From: Algoriphagus oliviformis
GTDB taxonomy: Bacteria; Bacteroidota; Bacteroidia; Cytophagales; Cyclobacteriaceae
Assembly (NCBI RefSeq): GCF_017254915.1
Contig: NZ_JAFKCT010000001.1
Span: forward strand, 992,001 to 1,056,000
Length of the DNA stretch: 64,000 nt
Direction of reading: 5' to 3'
Shown here: positions 53,346 through 63,071 of the stretch, piece by piece
Position numbering within the stretch: the first letter of the stretch is position 1
Layout of the letters: each line of letters opens with the position of its first letter
Notes under the pieces: model-generated
Seen by the model: the letters and a program-made list of their open reading frames with translations, nothing else
The model's database searches: none
What the model was told of the DNA's origin: nothing
Translations under genes and position numbers: made by a program

Positions 53346-53593
53346 CTGCTGAATTTTTCGGAAAGTATGTTTCGAATTTCTTCTTTCTCATTTAGATCGG
53401 CTGGAAAATTGACCGAACCGAAGAGATCCCGAAACTCCTCCGGTACGTTCAATTCTTCGTTGGTTGCGGATTTGATTTGCTCGTTGAGATGGTTCTCGAT
53501 CAATTCGGAGAGACTGCTGCCCTTTTGTCTCGCTATTGCCTTGGCTTTTTCGATGGTGGTTCGATCAATGGTAAGGGTCAGTTTTGTTTTCAT
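53342..53593 (-). CDS. DUF6364-type antitoxin, second module
   Basis: Protein of 83 aa starting MKTKLTLTIDRTTIEKAKAIARQKGSSLSELIENHL, a ribbon-helix-helix-like opening, with an acidic C-terminal tail (VPEEFRDLFGSVNFPADLNEKEE) that should wrap the PIN protein. Shorter than its paralog at 37.9 kb by 18 residues. Confidence 0.86.
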   Translation of the reverse strand: MKTKLTLTIDRTTIEKAKAIARQKGSSLSELIENHLNEQIKSATNEELNVPEEFRDLFGSVNFPADLNEKEEIRNILSEKFSR

Positions 53594-53669
53594 TGGGAGT
53601 AAGGGCTAGTTCCATTAATATACGTGTGATTTTATTTTGAGTACGTGTGTGTTGGTTTTTTTTGTGAAA

Positions 53670-54602
53670 TCACTTCAGGACCAACAACTTTTCAATCTCA
53701 GCATCAATCTTCACAAGGGCCTGAGTAGCCTTTTCCATAGGCATTCCCTCGGCCAGTCCCGGTCTCTGATGCCCGGTTTGCCTGAGCCATGCGTCTCTTA
53801 GAATCACTTGTCGCTGCTGGACGAGCTGAAGTACTTTCACTCCCTCGGGAAAATCAGTCAACAGTTCTTCGATGGTGTTTGCGTTCTCAACGTTTTCTCC
53901 CAATCCCAACAAGACCTCTTTCGCCATGAGAAAATGTCCCGCTTCATTGGGATGGACGCCGTCTTGCGCAAAGGCGAAGTCGGGATCTTTCGCCCTTTGG
54001 TCTTCCAGCGCCTTTCGCATCGGCCAGTGGAGGTCGATTACTTTCCATTCTTTCGTATAGCGCTGACTGACCAGCCAATCCGAATAGATGTCCAGGACAT
54101 TGGCATAGGCCACACCTTTGCGCTCGTCATAGACCGGGGGCGTGACGTGTATGATATCGGCACCGGAGTTTTCTACGGCTCGGTGCATCCAGTCCATGCC
54201 CTCCTTGAATTTGTCGAAACGATCGTCATCCAGTGGGAGGTAGATCCCGTCGTTCATGCCGTAGTTGGCGATCACCAGATCGGGCTGGGTGTGTGCCAAC
54301 ACGCGCTCCATTCGCTCCCTGAGGTCAGGACGGGGAAATTTACCATCGGCGTGGTTGGGCTCCGAAAGCCCCGAAACCGTCTCGCTGGGCAGTCCGAGGT
54401 TGATGATTTCGTAGGCTTTTTCCGGATAGCGCAGCGTGAGATAGGTGTCGATGTAGCTGATAAAAGTGCCTTGGTAGGTGATGCTGTTGCCCAGAAAGAC
54501 GATGCGCTGGCTGTCTTTGGGAAGGGGATATTCTTGGGGGAAAGCCCAAAGTTGGATTCCGACAGCGAACAAGACTGTCCAGAAAATCTTGGAGATCTGC
54601 AT
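53670..54602 (-). CDS. Secreted SGNH/GDSL hydrolase
   Basis: Esterase-like enzyme of 310 aa with a signal peptide (residues 1-22, from the ATG at 54602). Block I is IVFLGNSITYQGTF (Ser in GNSI), block III has NYGMNDGIY, and block V carries FAQDGVHPNEAGH with D and H. Such enzymes act on carbohydrate esters or lipids; substrate unknown. A frame extension upstream is ignored because the signal peptide begins here. Confidence 0.88.
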   Translation of the reverse strand: MQISKIFWTVLFAVGIQLWAFPQEYPLPKDSQRIVFLGNSITYQGTFISYIDTYLTLRYPEKAYEIINLGLPSETVSGLSEPNHADGKFPRPDLRERMERVLAHTQPDLVIANYGMNDGIYLPLDDDRFDKFKEGMDWMHRAVENSGADIIHVTPPVYDERKGVAYANVLDIYSDWLVSQRYTKEWKVIDLHWPMRKALEDQRAKDPDFAFAQDGVHPNEAGHFLMAKEVLLGLGENVENANTIEELLTDFPEGVKVLQLVQQRQVILRDAWLRQTGHQRPGLAEGMPMEKATQALVKIDAEIEKLLVLK

Positions 54603-54681
54603 TGGGGGGAAAAGTAGGCCTGCCAAAAGGTAAGGAATTTAATCCTTCTTGCAGAGTCTCAAGCCTCAGTGAGGTCGGCTG

Positions 54682-55656
54682 CTACTTTTTGCGGTCAATC
54701 GTGTACGTGACCAGGTCCTTGAGCGAATTTCTGAAGACCGATTCGGGAAACTCCTCCAGGATGGCCAATGCTTCCTGGTAAAAGCCATCCATCTTTTCCT
54801 TGGCATACTCGAGACCACCGCTTTTTTTGACAAAAGCGATCACTTCATTGACGGCTTTTTTGTCCTCGGATCGGTTGCGGATCAGGTAGATGATCTTTTT
54901 CTTGGTGAGCCAGTCCGCGTTGCGAAGGGCATAGATGAGCGGGAGGGTCATTTTTTTCTCCTTGATATCGATGCCGACCGGCTTGCCTATCTCCTCGTCG
55001 CCGTAGTCAAAGAGGTCGTCCTTGATCTGGAAGGCCAAGCCGACCTTTTCCCCAAAAAGACGCATGCGCTCTATCACTTCTGCGTCTTCCTGTACGCTGG
55101 ATGCGCCTACCGCACAGCAGCTGGCGATGAGGCTGGCGGTCTTTTGGCGGATGATCTCGTAGTACACTTCCTCGTCCACGTCCAGCTTGCGCGCTTTGTA
55201 GCTCTGGAGCAGTTCGCCTTCGGACATCTCACGGACGGCATTGGAGACGATGCGGAGGAGATGGAAGTCCCCGTACTCCACGCTCAGCAGCAGGCCACGG
55301 GAAAGCAGGTAGTCGCCTACGAGTACGGCGATCTTGTTTTTCCAGAGCGCGTTGACGGAGAAAAATCCCCTGCGGTAGTTGGCGTCGTCCACCACGTCGT
55401 CGTGTACCAGGCTGGCGGTATGCAAAAGCTCAATGAGCGCGGCGCCCCGGTGGGTGGACTCGTTGATTTTCCCAAAGATCCCCGCGGTCAAAAAGACGAA
55501 CATCGGGCGCATCTGCTTGCCTTTGCGCTTGACGATGTAGTTGGTGATGTGGTCGAGGAGCTTGACCTTGCTTTTCATAAAGTCCCGGAACTTATGCTCG
55601 AATTGGGCCATTTCGGCTTCGATGGGGACTTGTATTTGTTTGAGGTCTGGTTTCAT
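54682..55656 (-). CDS. Polyprenyl diphosphate synthase
   Basis: Long-chain isoprenyl synthase of 324 aa making the side chain of menaquinone. First Asp-rich motif DDVVDD at 86-91, second FQIKDDLFDYGDEEIGKPVGID at ~210-230. The residues before the first motif (LLHTASLVH) lack a bulky block, consistent with a long product. Chain length is not predictable from this alone. Confidence 0.93.
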   Translation of the reverse strand: MKPDLKQIQVPIEAEMAQFEHKFRDFMKSKVKLLDHITNYIVKRKGKQMRPMFVFLTAGIFGKINESTHRGAALIELLHTASLVHDDVVDDANYRRGFFSVNALWKNKIAVLVGDYLLSRGLLLSVEYGDFHLLRIVSNAVREMSEGELLQSYKARKLDVDEEVYYEIIRQKTASLIASCCAVGASSVQEDAEVIERMRLFGEKVGLAFQIKDDLFDYGDEEIGKPVGIDIKEKKMTLPLIYALRNADWLTKKKIIYLIRNRSEDKKAVNEVIAFVKKSGGLEYAKEKMDGFYQEALAILEEFPESVFRNSLKDLVTYTIDRKK

Positions 55657-55815
55657 CAGAGAATGCTGGCGTAAAAATAATACCCTTTAGCTCACGGGCA
55701 AATGATTCTCTGACCGATGCCCAATCAATACGGGCAAATGGAGGATCGTTTTCTGGCTTTTTGTGTATTTTGTAGATGTCGCAGACGAGTCACACCCGAA
55801 ACCAAGCACAGCGCC

Positions 55816-56295
55816 ATGAAAAACATCAAAATAGAAATCAAATGGGGAGTCCTTTTTATCCTGGTGGGGCTGATCTGGATGGTCTTCGAAAAGGCCATGG
55901 GCTGGCATGATGTGCATATCGACAAGCACGCGACCTACACGATGCTCTTCGCCCCGGTGGCCATCGTGCTGTATGTGCTCGCGCTGCTGGACAAGAAGCG
56001 CAACTTCTACCGGGGACAAATGAACTTCAAGCAGGGCTTCGTTTCCGGTCTCGTGGTCACCCTGGTCGTCGTCGTACTCTCTCCGCTGAGCCAATACATC
56101 ACCAGCACTTTCATCACCCCTGACTATTTCAGCAATGTCATCGCCTATGCCGTCTCCAGCGGGCAGATGGAGCAGCAGGCTGCGGAGGAATATTTCAACC
56201 TAAAGAGCTACATCATCCAGTCCACGATCTTTGCCGCGGTGATGGGGCTGTTGACCTCTGCAGTGGTGGCGTTTTTTGTCCGTTCAAAGTCCTGA
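55816..56295 (+). CDS. DUF4199 membrane protein
   Basis: Membrane protein of 159 aa with four helices, starting MKNIKIEIKWGVLFILVGLIWMVFEKAMG, and the family's YFNLKSYIIQSTIFAAVMGLLTSAVVAFF end. DUF4199 proteins are common in Bacteroidetes with unknown function. The start is set by the ATG at 55816. Confidence 0.87.
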   Translation: MKNIKIEIKWGVLFILVGLIWMVFEKAMGWHDVHIDKHATYTMLFAPVAIVLYVLALLDKKRNFYRGQMNFKQGFVSGLVVTLVVVVLSPLSQYITSTFITPDYFSNVIAYAVSSGQMEQQAAEEYFNLKSYIIQSTIFAAVMGLLTSAVVAFFVRSKS

Positions 56296-56376
56296 TGCCG
56301 GTGCCTTTCCAATGTTTTCCGTTGGGAAGGGCATTTTTTCTATCTTTGAGGCCTTTCTAAAAACCAGCATTCCCCC

Positions 56377-58074
56377 TTGGAAGAGAAATATATCAAGCAC
56401 CGCTACGATCCGATCATCCCCAGCAAGGACGAATGGCCGGTGGTGAAATTGGCCAGGGAGCGCAGGGAATTTGTGAAGAAGGTGGCCGAGCTCGCCGAAG
56501 CCCGAATCCTCGGTCTGACCGGGAAAAATCCGGACATCCTCAAGGAAGAACTGGAGACCACGCTCTACCGAGAGAAGCTCCGGGTCAAGCAAAACCCCTG
56601 GGCAGTCGATCCGGACGATGAGCATACCTTTTGGAACGAGGTCAAAAACTCCCTGCTCCAGATCAACACCGATATGGCGCTGGACAAAGCACAGCGCTTC
56701 CAGGCCTACCAGGGGCTGCTCCACCAGATCACCTCGCGCTATGCCGAGGAGATTGCGTCCAACTTCAAGGCTTCGCACTACAAGTTTACCCGAAGCATGG
56801 TGACCTATGGTTTCGCCCGCCTGCTGAATGCAGCCCGGGTGAAGGGCATCAAGTCCATCTTTAGCACCCAGTACACGCTGCAGGACAAGATCCAGATCAC
56901 GGGGCAGACGGACCAGATCCGCGATCTGGCGACCAAGGGCACGATCGTGATGGTCCCGACGCACTTCTCCAACCTGGACTCGGTGCTGATCGGCTGGATC
57001 ATCTCGGTGCTGGGCATGCCGCCCTTCATCTATGGGGCGGGGCTGAACCTGTTCAACATCTCCATTTTCGCCTACTTCATGAATGCGCTCGGCGCATACA
57101 AGGTGGATAGGCGGAAGAAAAACCTGATGTATCTGGAGACGCTCAAGACCTATTCCAAGGAAGCGATCCAGTTTGGCTGCCATAGCCTCTTTTTCCCAGG
57201 CGGTACGCGTTCCCGGAGCGGGATGATCGAGTCTAGGCTGAAGCTTGGGCTGCTGAGTACGGCCATCGAGGCACAGCGCGCCAACTATCAAAATGGCCTC
57301 AACGATATCTCCGGCAAGGTTTTCATCGTGCCGGTGACGATCAATTATCATTTTGTACTGGAGGCGCCCAGCCTGATCCAAGAGTACCTCAGCGCTACCG
57401 GACAGGAGCGCTACTATAAGGAAAACGACGAGTTTTCGACCTCCTACAAGATCTCCAAGTTTCTCTTCAAGTTTTTCACCAAAGGCTCGGATATCTCCGT
57501 GTCGGTGGGACGTGCGATGGATGTCTTGGGTAACTATGTGGACGAAAATGGCGACAGCCTGGACAAGCGCGGCAGGAGGATCGACACAAGGGATTACTTT
57601 ATCTCTGAGGGAAAAGTCACCATCGACCAGCAGCGGGAGGAGGAATACACCAATATGCTGGGCAAGCGCATCGTGGAGGAGTTTCACCTGATCAACCGCG
57701 TGTTTAGCTCCCATTTGGTGGCGTTTGTGGCCTTTGAGTTGATCAAGCAAAAGAACAACAAACTGGATATTTTCGATCTGATCCGATTGCCGGAGGAGGA
57801 CATCTCGATTCCTTATTCGGAGTTTAAGGACGCCTGTCAGATGGTTTTGGACAAAATCTTTGAGCTCAAGGCCCAAGGCAAAATCGACGCCGCGCCACAC
57901 CTCAAGCGAAGCATGGACGAAATCATCACCCATGGCATTGACAACGTCGGCATGTACCATGCGAAGCGTCCGATCGTGCGGGACAAGGCGGGAAACATCA
58001 CTACCGAGGACATGAGTTTGCTTTATTTTTATCACAACAGACTGCACGGATATGCCTTCGAAAAACTCTTCTAA
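56377..58074 (+). CDS. PlsB/PlsC-like acyltransferase
   Basis: Glycerolipid acyltransferase of 565 aa. HX4D motif HFSNLD (H196, D201) in GTIVMVPTHFSNLDSVLIG, and a second motif FFPGGTRSRSG near residue 270. The size and N-terminal extension are closer to PlsB than to short PlsC proteins. The start is TTG at 56377; no ATG fits the frame. It overlaps gpsA, which supplies glycerol-3-phosphate, by 23 bases, so acyl transfer to that substrate is a likely role. Confidence 0.86.
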   Translation: MEEKYIKHRYDPIIPSKDEWPVVKLARERREFVKKVAELAEARILGLTGKNPDILKEELETTLYREKLRVKQNPWAVDPDDEHTFWNEVKNSLLQINTDMALDKAQRFQAYQGLLHQITSRYAEEIASNFKASHYKFTRSMVTYGFARLLNAARVKGIKSIFSTQYTLQDKIQITGQTDQIRDLATKGTIVMVPTHFSNLDSVLIGWIISVLGMPPFIYGAGLNLFNISIFAYFMNALGAYKVDRRKKNLMYLETLKTYSKEAIQFGCHSLFFPGGTRSRSGMIESRLKLGLLSTAIEAQRANYQNGLNDISGKVFIVPVTINYHFVLEAPSLIQEYLSATGQERYYKENDEFSTSYKISKFLFKFFTKGSDISVSVGRAMDVLGNYVDENGDSLDKRGRRIDTRDYFISEGKVTIDQQREEEYTNMLGKRIVEEFHLINRVFSSHLVAFVAFELIKQKNNKLDIFDLIRLPEEDISIPYSEFKDACQMVLDKIFELKAQGKIDAAPHLKRSMDEIITHGIDNVGMYHAKRPIVRDKAGNITTEDMSLLYFYHNRLHGYAFEKLF

Positions 58075-59110
58075 GTCCAAAAAGGTCGGCGTAGTCGGCG
58101 TGGGGAGCTTTGGCACGGCCATCGCCAACATGCTGGCGGAGAAAAACGAGGTGGTCGTTTTCGCCCGAAAGGAGGATGTGGTGGAGGAGATCAATGTCGC
58201 CCACACCGTGTCGGGAAGACTCCTGAACCCCGCGATCCGAGCAACGACGGACCCCGCGGAGATCTGTGAGCAATGCGACATCCTGTTTTTCATGATTTCA
58301 TCCGCCGGTTTTGTAGAGGTAGTGAGAAGGTTTGCCCCCCATCTCTACCCCTATCATGTGATCATCCATGGTACCAAAGGACTGGCGCTCAACCTGGGTC
58401 GCGACGAGAGTCTCGAATCCGTCCAAAAAATCAAACGAAGCCAGCTTCTGACCATGAGCGAGGTGATCCTGCAAGAGACCGTCGCCGTACGCGTGGGCTG
58501 CCTGGCCGGACCCAATATCGCCAAGGAGCTCATTGCAGGCCACCCCGCAGCGACCGTGATCGCCAGTAAATACAATGAGGTGATCCTTGAGGGCCAAAAA
58601 CTCCTGAGGTCCGAGCGATTCCAAGTCTATGGCAACTCGGACATCATCGGTGTAGAGCTAAGCGGCGTGTTGAAAAATATCATCGCCATCGCCTCTGGAG
58701 CTTTGGCTGGGCTGGGTTTGGGTGAAAATGCAAAGGGACTGCTGATCTCAAGGGGCATGGTAGAGATGGTCCACCTTTCCAAGGCCTTGGGCGGGAGTGT
58801 GCAGTCGGTGATGGGCTTGGCAGGTATCGGCGACTTGGTCACTACTTGCAACTCGGTGGATTCCCGAAATTTTACCGTCGGCTTTCGCCTGGCAAAAGGG
58901 GAAAGACTGGACGAGATCCTCGCGACCATGGACGAAGTGGCGGAGGGGATCAATACCGTCAGGATTGTGGACGCCTTTATCAAGACAGCGGGAATCCGCG
59001 CCCCGATCACCGAAAATCTCCACCGCGTGCTCTTCGAGGACCTGCCGATCTCCGATGCACTGCAGTTTTTGATGAAATATCCGTTTAGCGTGGATGTGGA
59101 TTTTGTGTAG
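58052..59110 (+). CDS. gpsA: Glycerol-3-phosphate dehydrogenase [NAD(P)+]
   Basis: Makes glycerol-3-phosphate from dihydroxyacetone phosphate. It is 352 aa with VGVGSFGTAIANMLA (~14-28), GPNIAKELIAGHPAATVIAS, NIIAIASGALAGLGLGENAKGLLISRGMVEM and GLAGIGDLVTTCNSVDSRN. Starts inside the 3' end of the acyltransferase gene (23-base overlap), implying co-expression. Confidence 0.95.
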   Translation: MPSKNSSKSKKVGVVGVGSFGTAIANMLAEKNEVVVFARKEDVVEEINVAHTVSGRLLNPAIRATTDPAEICEQCDILFFMISSAGFVEVVRRFAPHLYPYHVIIHGTKGLALNLGRDESLESVQKIKRSQLLTMSEVILQETVAVRVGCLAGPNIAKELIAGHPAATVIASKYNEVILEGQKLLRSERFQVYGNSDIIGVELSGVLKNIIAIASGALAGLGLGENAKGLLISRGMVEMVHLSKALGGSVQSVMGLAGIGDLVTTCNSVDSRNFTVGFRLAKGERLDEILATMDEVAEGINTVRIVDAFIKTAGIRAPITENLHRVLFEDLPISDALQFLMKYPFSVDVDFV

Positions 59111-59155
59111 GGGCGGGGGCTTTTCGTTCTAGGGGGAAAAAGTTAAATTGGAGCT

Positions 59156-59341
59156 ATGGAAATTCGGTTTTTGACCAAGGAAGAAAGTAACAAAATCAGG
59201 GAGCAAGAATTTTTACAGCTGTCTCCGGCTGACCGACTGATGGGTTTTTTGGCTCTCAGCAGAAAGATTTTGAGGGACTTTCCCTGCCATTCCACTTTCG
59301 AAGAGCGAACAAAAGGCAACTTTATTCTGACTAAAAAATGA
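59156..59341 (+). CDS. Small conserved-looking protein (61 aa)
   Basis: Reads MEIRFLTKEESNKIREQEFL then QLSPADRLMGFLALSRKILR. The charged opening and the LSPADR...FLALSRK pattern look like small proteins I have seen in other Bacteroidetes, but I cannot assign a function. It lies 45 bases after gpsA and is followed at once by its own terminator, which supports it being real. Confidence 0.6.
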   Translation: MEIRFLTKEESNKIREQEFLQLSPADRLMGFLALSRKILRDFPCHSTFEERTKGNFILTKK

Positions 59342-59373
59342 AAGCTCTCCAAAACGGAGAGCTTTCATTTTTT
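59340..59373 (+). terminator. Terminator after the 61-aa gene
   Basis: GAAAGCTCTCC (59340-59350) and GGAGAGCTTTC (59356-59366) pair perfectly over 11 bases with a 5-base loop, followed by ATTTTTT. Confidence 0.9.
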
Positions 59374-59437
59374 AATTGGCTAGCGTAAACCCTTTGCGGT
59401 GCAAAAGAGCCGACTGTGGTCAGTCGACTGTTGACCA

Positions 59438-60598
59438 TCAATTCGCAGGTAGGATCTTGACCAAAAGTCCGGTTCCCTCGGTGATGGCGTAGAGGTAGCC
59501 GTCGGGACTTTCGGAGACTTGACGCACGCGGCCGATGCCCGGCAGAAGCTTTTCCTCAGCGGACAGCTTGTTGTCCTTCAAGACCACTCTGGCGATATGC
59601 TGCTTGGCCAGCGCTCCCACGAGGATGTTTCCTTTCCAGTTTGGATACTTGTCAGAGGTCACCACGGTGAGTCCGCAGGTGGCGATGGACGGCACCCAGT
59701 AGTGGATAGGTTGCTCCATGCCGGCTTTTTCGGTGAATTCAGCCAAGATCGTTCCGTTGTAGTTGATCCCGTAGGTGATCACCGGCCAGCCGTAGTTTTT
59801 GCCTTTTTCGATGATGTTCAGCTCATCTCCGCCTTTCGGCCCGTGCTCGGTTTCCCACAGGATGTTGTTTGCCTTGTCAAAGTAGAGGCCCTGCGGGTTT
59901 CTGTTGCCGTAGCTCCAGATGGATTTCACCGCATCGGTGGAGTCCACAAATGGGTTGTCAGCTGGGATGCTGCCGTCGTCGTTGATGCGGTGTACTTTGC
60001 CATGGGCATTGCTCAGCGTCTGGGCGTTCATCGGCGTGTCCCCCTTGTCTCCGTTGGAGAAGTAGAGGTGGCCCTCGTTGTCAAATACAATGCGGCTACC
60101 GAAGTGGCGACCGCCTTTCCAGGATGGGCCGGCGGTGATCAGCTCTTCCTGCTCCACGGCCGTATTGCCGTCCAGCTTGAACCGCATGATGGTGGTAGCG
60201 CCTGTGCTGTCCTCAAAGTGCTTGGCGTAGGCGATGTAGATCCAGCCGTTTTCGGCATGCTTGGGATGGGCTGCCACATCGAGCAGTCCAGCTTGGTTTA
60301 CCGCATGTACCGCGGGCAAGCCTTGGACTTTTTCCCCCGTAAACTGATCGTCCTTGAAAATCAGGATTTCCCCTTTTCTCTCAGTCACCAGCATACGGCC
60401 GTCGGACAGCCAGGTCATACCCCATGGACTTTCAAAGTCGCTGTGCAGCGTATCCACTTGGATGTTCATCCGTTCGGTTTCGATCACGGTGGCATCGCTT
60501 GCCGCCGCGGTGCTTGCTTCTTTCGGTTCGCAGGAAGCCCACAGGGAGACTGCTCCCGCCAAAAGTGCTAGAGGTAAATAATGTTTGTTTGAGCGCAT
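59438..60598 (-). CDS. PQQ-type soluble sugar dehydrogenase, lipoprotein
   Basis: Aldose dehydrogenase-like beta-propeller of 386 aa with a lipoprotein signal (lipobox around WASC, ~23). The family blocks are visible: ESPWGMTWLSDGRMLVTERKGEILIF, GLLDVAAHPKHAENGWIYIAYA, HFGSRIVFDNEGHLYFSNGDKG, NRNPQGLYFDKANNILWETEHGPKGGDELN and YGINYNGT. PQQ dependence is family knowledge. A GTCGAC-type edge repeat precedes its stop. Confidence 0.93.
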   Translation of the reverse strand: MRSNKHYLPLALLAGAVSLWASCEPKEASTAAASDATVIETERMNIQVDTLHSDFESPWGMTWLSDGRMLVTERKGEILIFKDDQFTGEKVQGLPAVHAVNQAGLLDVAAHPKHAENGWIYIAYAKHFEDSTGATTIMRFKLDGNTAVEQEELITAGPSWKGGRHFGSRIVFDNEGHLYFSNGDKGDTPMNAQTLSNAHGKVHRINDDGSIPADNPFVDSTDAVKSIWSYGNRNPQGLYFDKANNILWETEHGPKGGDELNIIEKGKNYGWPVITYGINYNGTILAEFTEKAGMEQPIHYWVPSIATCGLTVVTSDKYPNWKGNILVGALAKQHIARVVLKDNKLSAEEKLLPGIGRVRQVSESPDGYLYAITEGTGLLVKILPAN

Positions 60599-60661
60599 GG
60601 GTTATGAATTTTTCAGCAAGTAAGTTAAGCCGAAAGATTCAGATTCAGAATAAAATCTCGC

Positions 60662-61708
60662 TCAGTGGCCGATTCCTGTGATCTGTGATTCGGGAATGTT
60701 GATAAGCTGCTCCGCCTCTTCGACCATGCGCGTAGAGCCGATGAACAAGGGGGTTCGCTGATGGAGGCTCTCGGGCTGGATGTCGAGGATTCTACGCTGC
60801 CCATCGCTGGCTTTTCCCCCAGCCTGCTCGATGATGAAGGCCAGTGCGTTGGCTTCGTACAGCAGTCTGAGCTTTCCCGAGGGATTTTTTTGGGTGGAGG
60901 GATAGAGGTAGATGCCGCCCTTGAGCAGGTTTCTGTGGAAGTCGGCCACAAGGCTCCCGATGTAGCGGGCCTGGAACTTTCGCTCTTTGCAGGACCGGAC
61001 ATAGCTTTTGATGCCGGCTTGCCACTCGTACTCGAGGCCTTCGTTGATGGAGTAGATCAGGCCGTCTTTGGGGGCTTGGATGTTGGGGTGTGAGAGGAAA
61101 AACTCGCCCAAGCTGGCCTCGTAGGTGAATCCGTTGGTGCCAAAGCCGGTGGTGTAGACCAGCATCGTGGAGGAGCCGTAGAGCACATAGCCGGCGGCTA
61201 CCTGCTGGTTGCCGGGCTGCATGATGTCCTCGGTGGTGACGGGGCTGCCGACGGGCGTCTTTCTTCGGTAGATGGAAAAGATCGTCCCGATGCTGATGTT
61301 CACGTCGATGTTGGAGCTGCCGTCCAGGGGGTCGATGGCGACCACGTATTTGCCGGAGTTGTTTTGCAGGTCTATGACTTCGTCCTCTTCTTCGGAGACG
61401 ATGGCACAGACTTCGCCGCCTTTGCTCAGGGCGCGCATGAAGCGGATGTTGGCGATGACGTCGAGTTTCTGCTGCTCCTCGCCCTGCACGTTGGTTTGGC
61501 CAAAGGCCCCACCTATGTTCGAGAGCCCTGCGCGGTTGGTTTCGCGATTGACTATCTTCGCTGCCAAGGCAATGTCCCGCAGCAGCTGGGATAGTTCTCC
61601 GGAGGCAAAGGGAAAGTCGCTTTGCTTCAACTTGATGAATCGGTCTAGCGTCACTCCCACGGAGTACGCAAGGTTGGTTTGGTCTGGTTGGTAGGGGGAA
61701 GTTTTCAT
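60662..61708 (-). CDS. fbp: Class 1 fructose-1,6-bisphosphatase
   Basis: Gluconeogenic enzyme of 348 aa. Metal-binding [24 protein letters not shown] near 120-140, EEDEVIDL before it, and [35 protein letters not shown] near 260. Complete length. No partner gene adjacent; lysC is divergent. Confidence 0.95.
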   Translation of the reverse strand: MKTSPYQPDQTNLAYSVGVTLDRFIKLKQSDFPFASGELSQLLRDIALAAKIVNRETNRAGLSNIGGAFGQTNVQGEEQQKLDVIANIRFMRALSKGGEVCAIVSEEEDEVIDLQNNSGKYVVAIDPLDGSSNIDVNISIGTIFSIYRRKTPVGSPVTTEDIMQPGNQQVAAGYVLYGSSTMLVYTTGFGTNGFTYEASLGEFFLSHPNIQAPKDGLIYSINEGLEYEWQAGIKSYVRSCKERKFQARYIGSLVADFHRNLLKGGIYLYPSTQKNPSGKLRLLYEANALAFIIEQAGGKASDGQRRILDIQPESLHQRTPLFIGSTRMVEEAEQLINIPESQITGIGH

Positions 61709-61763
61709 TCTGAGAAAAATACAATTAATGGGATTGGTTCCTGAAAATTAAGAATAAATCGGT

Positions 61764-63032
61764 ATGGCAAAAACTTTGGTTTACAAATTTGGCGGTGCTT
61801 CGGTCAAAGATAGTGAAGCAGTCAAAAACTTGTCGGAAATTATCCGTAATCGATTGCGTAAAAATTTCCTTATCGTCGTTTCGGCCATGGGAAAAACGAC
61901 AAACAGCCTGGAATCACTTTTGGCAAAGAAACTGGCCGGAGAGGATTTTTCTGAAAATAGTGCAATTTTAAAGCAGTTCCATGTCGAGATTTGCCAAGGC
62001 CTGTTTCCGAAGGGGCATGCGGTCTTTGCGCAGGTCGAGAACCTCTTTCTCCAGCTGAAAAACAAGCTGGAGCAGGAGCTCAATCGGGACAACTATGACG
62101 AGTTTTATGATGAGATCGTCGGATTTGGTGAACTGGTCTCCTCCCGCATCGTCGCCGAGTACCTCTGCTTCCAAGAGCTGTTGGTGGTGTGGAAAGACGC
62201 CCGCGAAGTCGTCCATACCAACTCGGACTTTCGCTTTGCCAAAGTCGATTGGGAAAAAACCGCCAAATCCTGCGCTTCCCAGTGGAGGCCTGTCTTGGAG
62301 AGTTTTCCTATCCTGACCCAGGGTTTTATCGGCTCCGATCCAAAGGGTAGGCCTACCACCCTAGGCCGCGAAGGGTCGGACTTCACCGCGGCGATCTTGG
62401 CAGCGAGCCTGGGAGCGGGCTCGGCCACGATCTGGAAGGATGTCCCCGGCGTGCTCAATGCCGACCCCAAGGTCTTTTCCAACACCCGCAAGTTTGACGA
62501 GTTGGGCTATCGAGAGGCGGCCGAGATGACCTATTTTGGCGCATCGGTGATCCATCCCAAGACGATCAAGCCGCTCGCCAATGCGGGTATTCCACTTTTC
62601 GTGAAGTCTTTTCTCTATCCGGATGCTCCCGGAACGAAGATCCACGGAGAAGCCGCGCCCCACGATGTACCGACGATTGTGCTGAAGACCAACCAGATCC
62701 TCGTGAGTTTCAAGGTGACCGATTTTACGTTCATCGAGGAGCTTCACATCCACCGCGTGTACGAGCAGCTGCAGGCGCTAAAGCTGCGGGTGAACATGCT
62801 CCAGCTATCGGCGATCAGCATTTCCATCGTCATCGACGCGCAGCTCTTCAAACTGGAGCAGCTGCTGGAGCGGCTGAAGCCCGAATTTGAAATCCGATAC
62901 AATGAAGGGTTGGAACTGTTGACCATTCTTCATCCTGCGGAAAATGGCGCACAGGCTTACCTGGAGGGATACGAAGTGCTGCTGGAGCAGGCTTCGAGAA
63001 ACACTTTTCAGGCGGTGCGGAGAAAGACTTGA
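61764..63032 (+). CDS. Monofunctional aspartokinase
   Basis: Second aspartokinase of the window, 422 aa, with VYKFGGASVKDSEAVKN at the start, TTLGREGSDFTAAILAASLGAG near 205 and a C-terminal ACT-like region (~300-422) less canonical than in ThrA. It likely feeds the lysine and diaminopimelate branch, which would fit a LysC-type role, but that is inference. No promoter boxes are clear in the spacer to fbp. Confidence 0.93.
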   Translation: MAKTLVYKFGGASVKDSEAVKNLSEIIRNRLRKNFLIVVSAMGKTTNSLESLLAKKLAGEDFSENSAILKQFHVEICQGLFPKGHAVFAQVENLFLQLKNKLEQELNRDNYDEFYDEIVGFGELVSSRIVAEYLCFQELLVVWKDAREVVHTNSDFRFAKVDWEKTAKSCASQWRPVLESFPILTQGFIGSDPKGRPTTLGREGSDFTAAILAASLGAGSATIWKDVPGVLNADPKVFSNTRKFDELGYREAAEMTYFGASVIHPKTIKPLANAGIPLFVKSFLYPDAPGTKIHGEAAPHDVPTIVLKTNQILVSFKVTDFTFIEELHIHRVYEQLQALKLRVNMLQLSAISISIVIDAQLFKLEQLLERLKPEFEIRYNEGLELLTILHPAENGAQAYLEGYEVLLEQASRNTFQAVRRKT

Positions 63033-63071
63033 TGAAAATTTACCCGGAGTCTTTTCGGCGATGTTTTGTTA

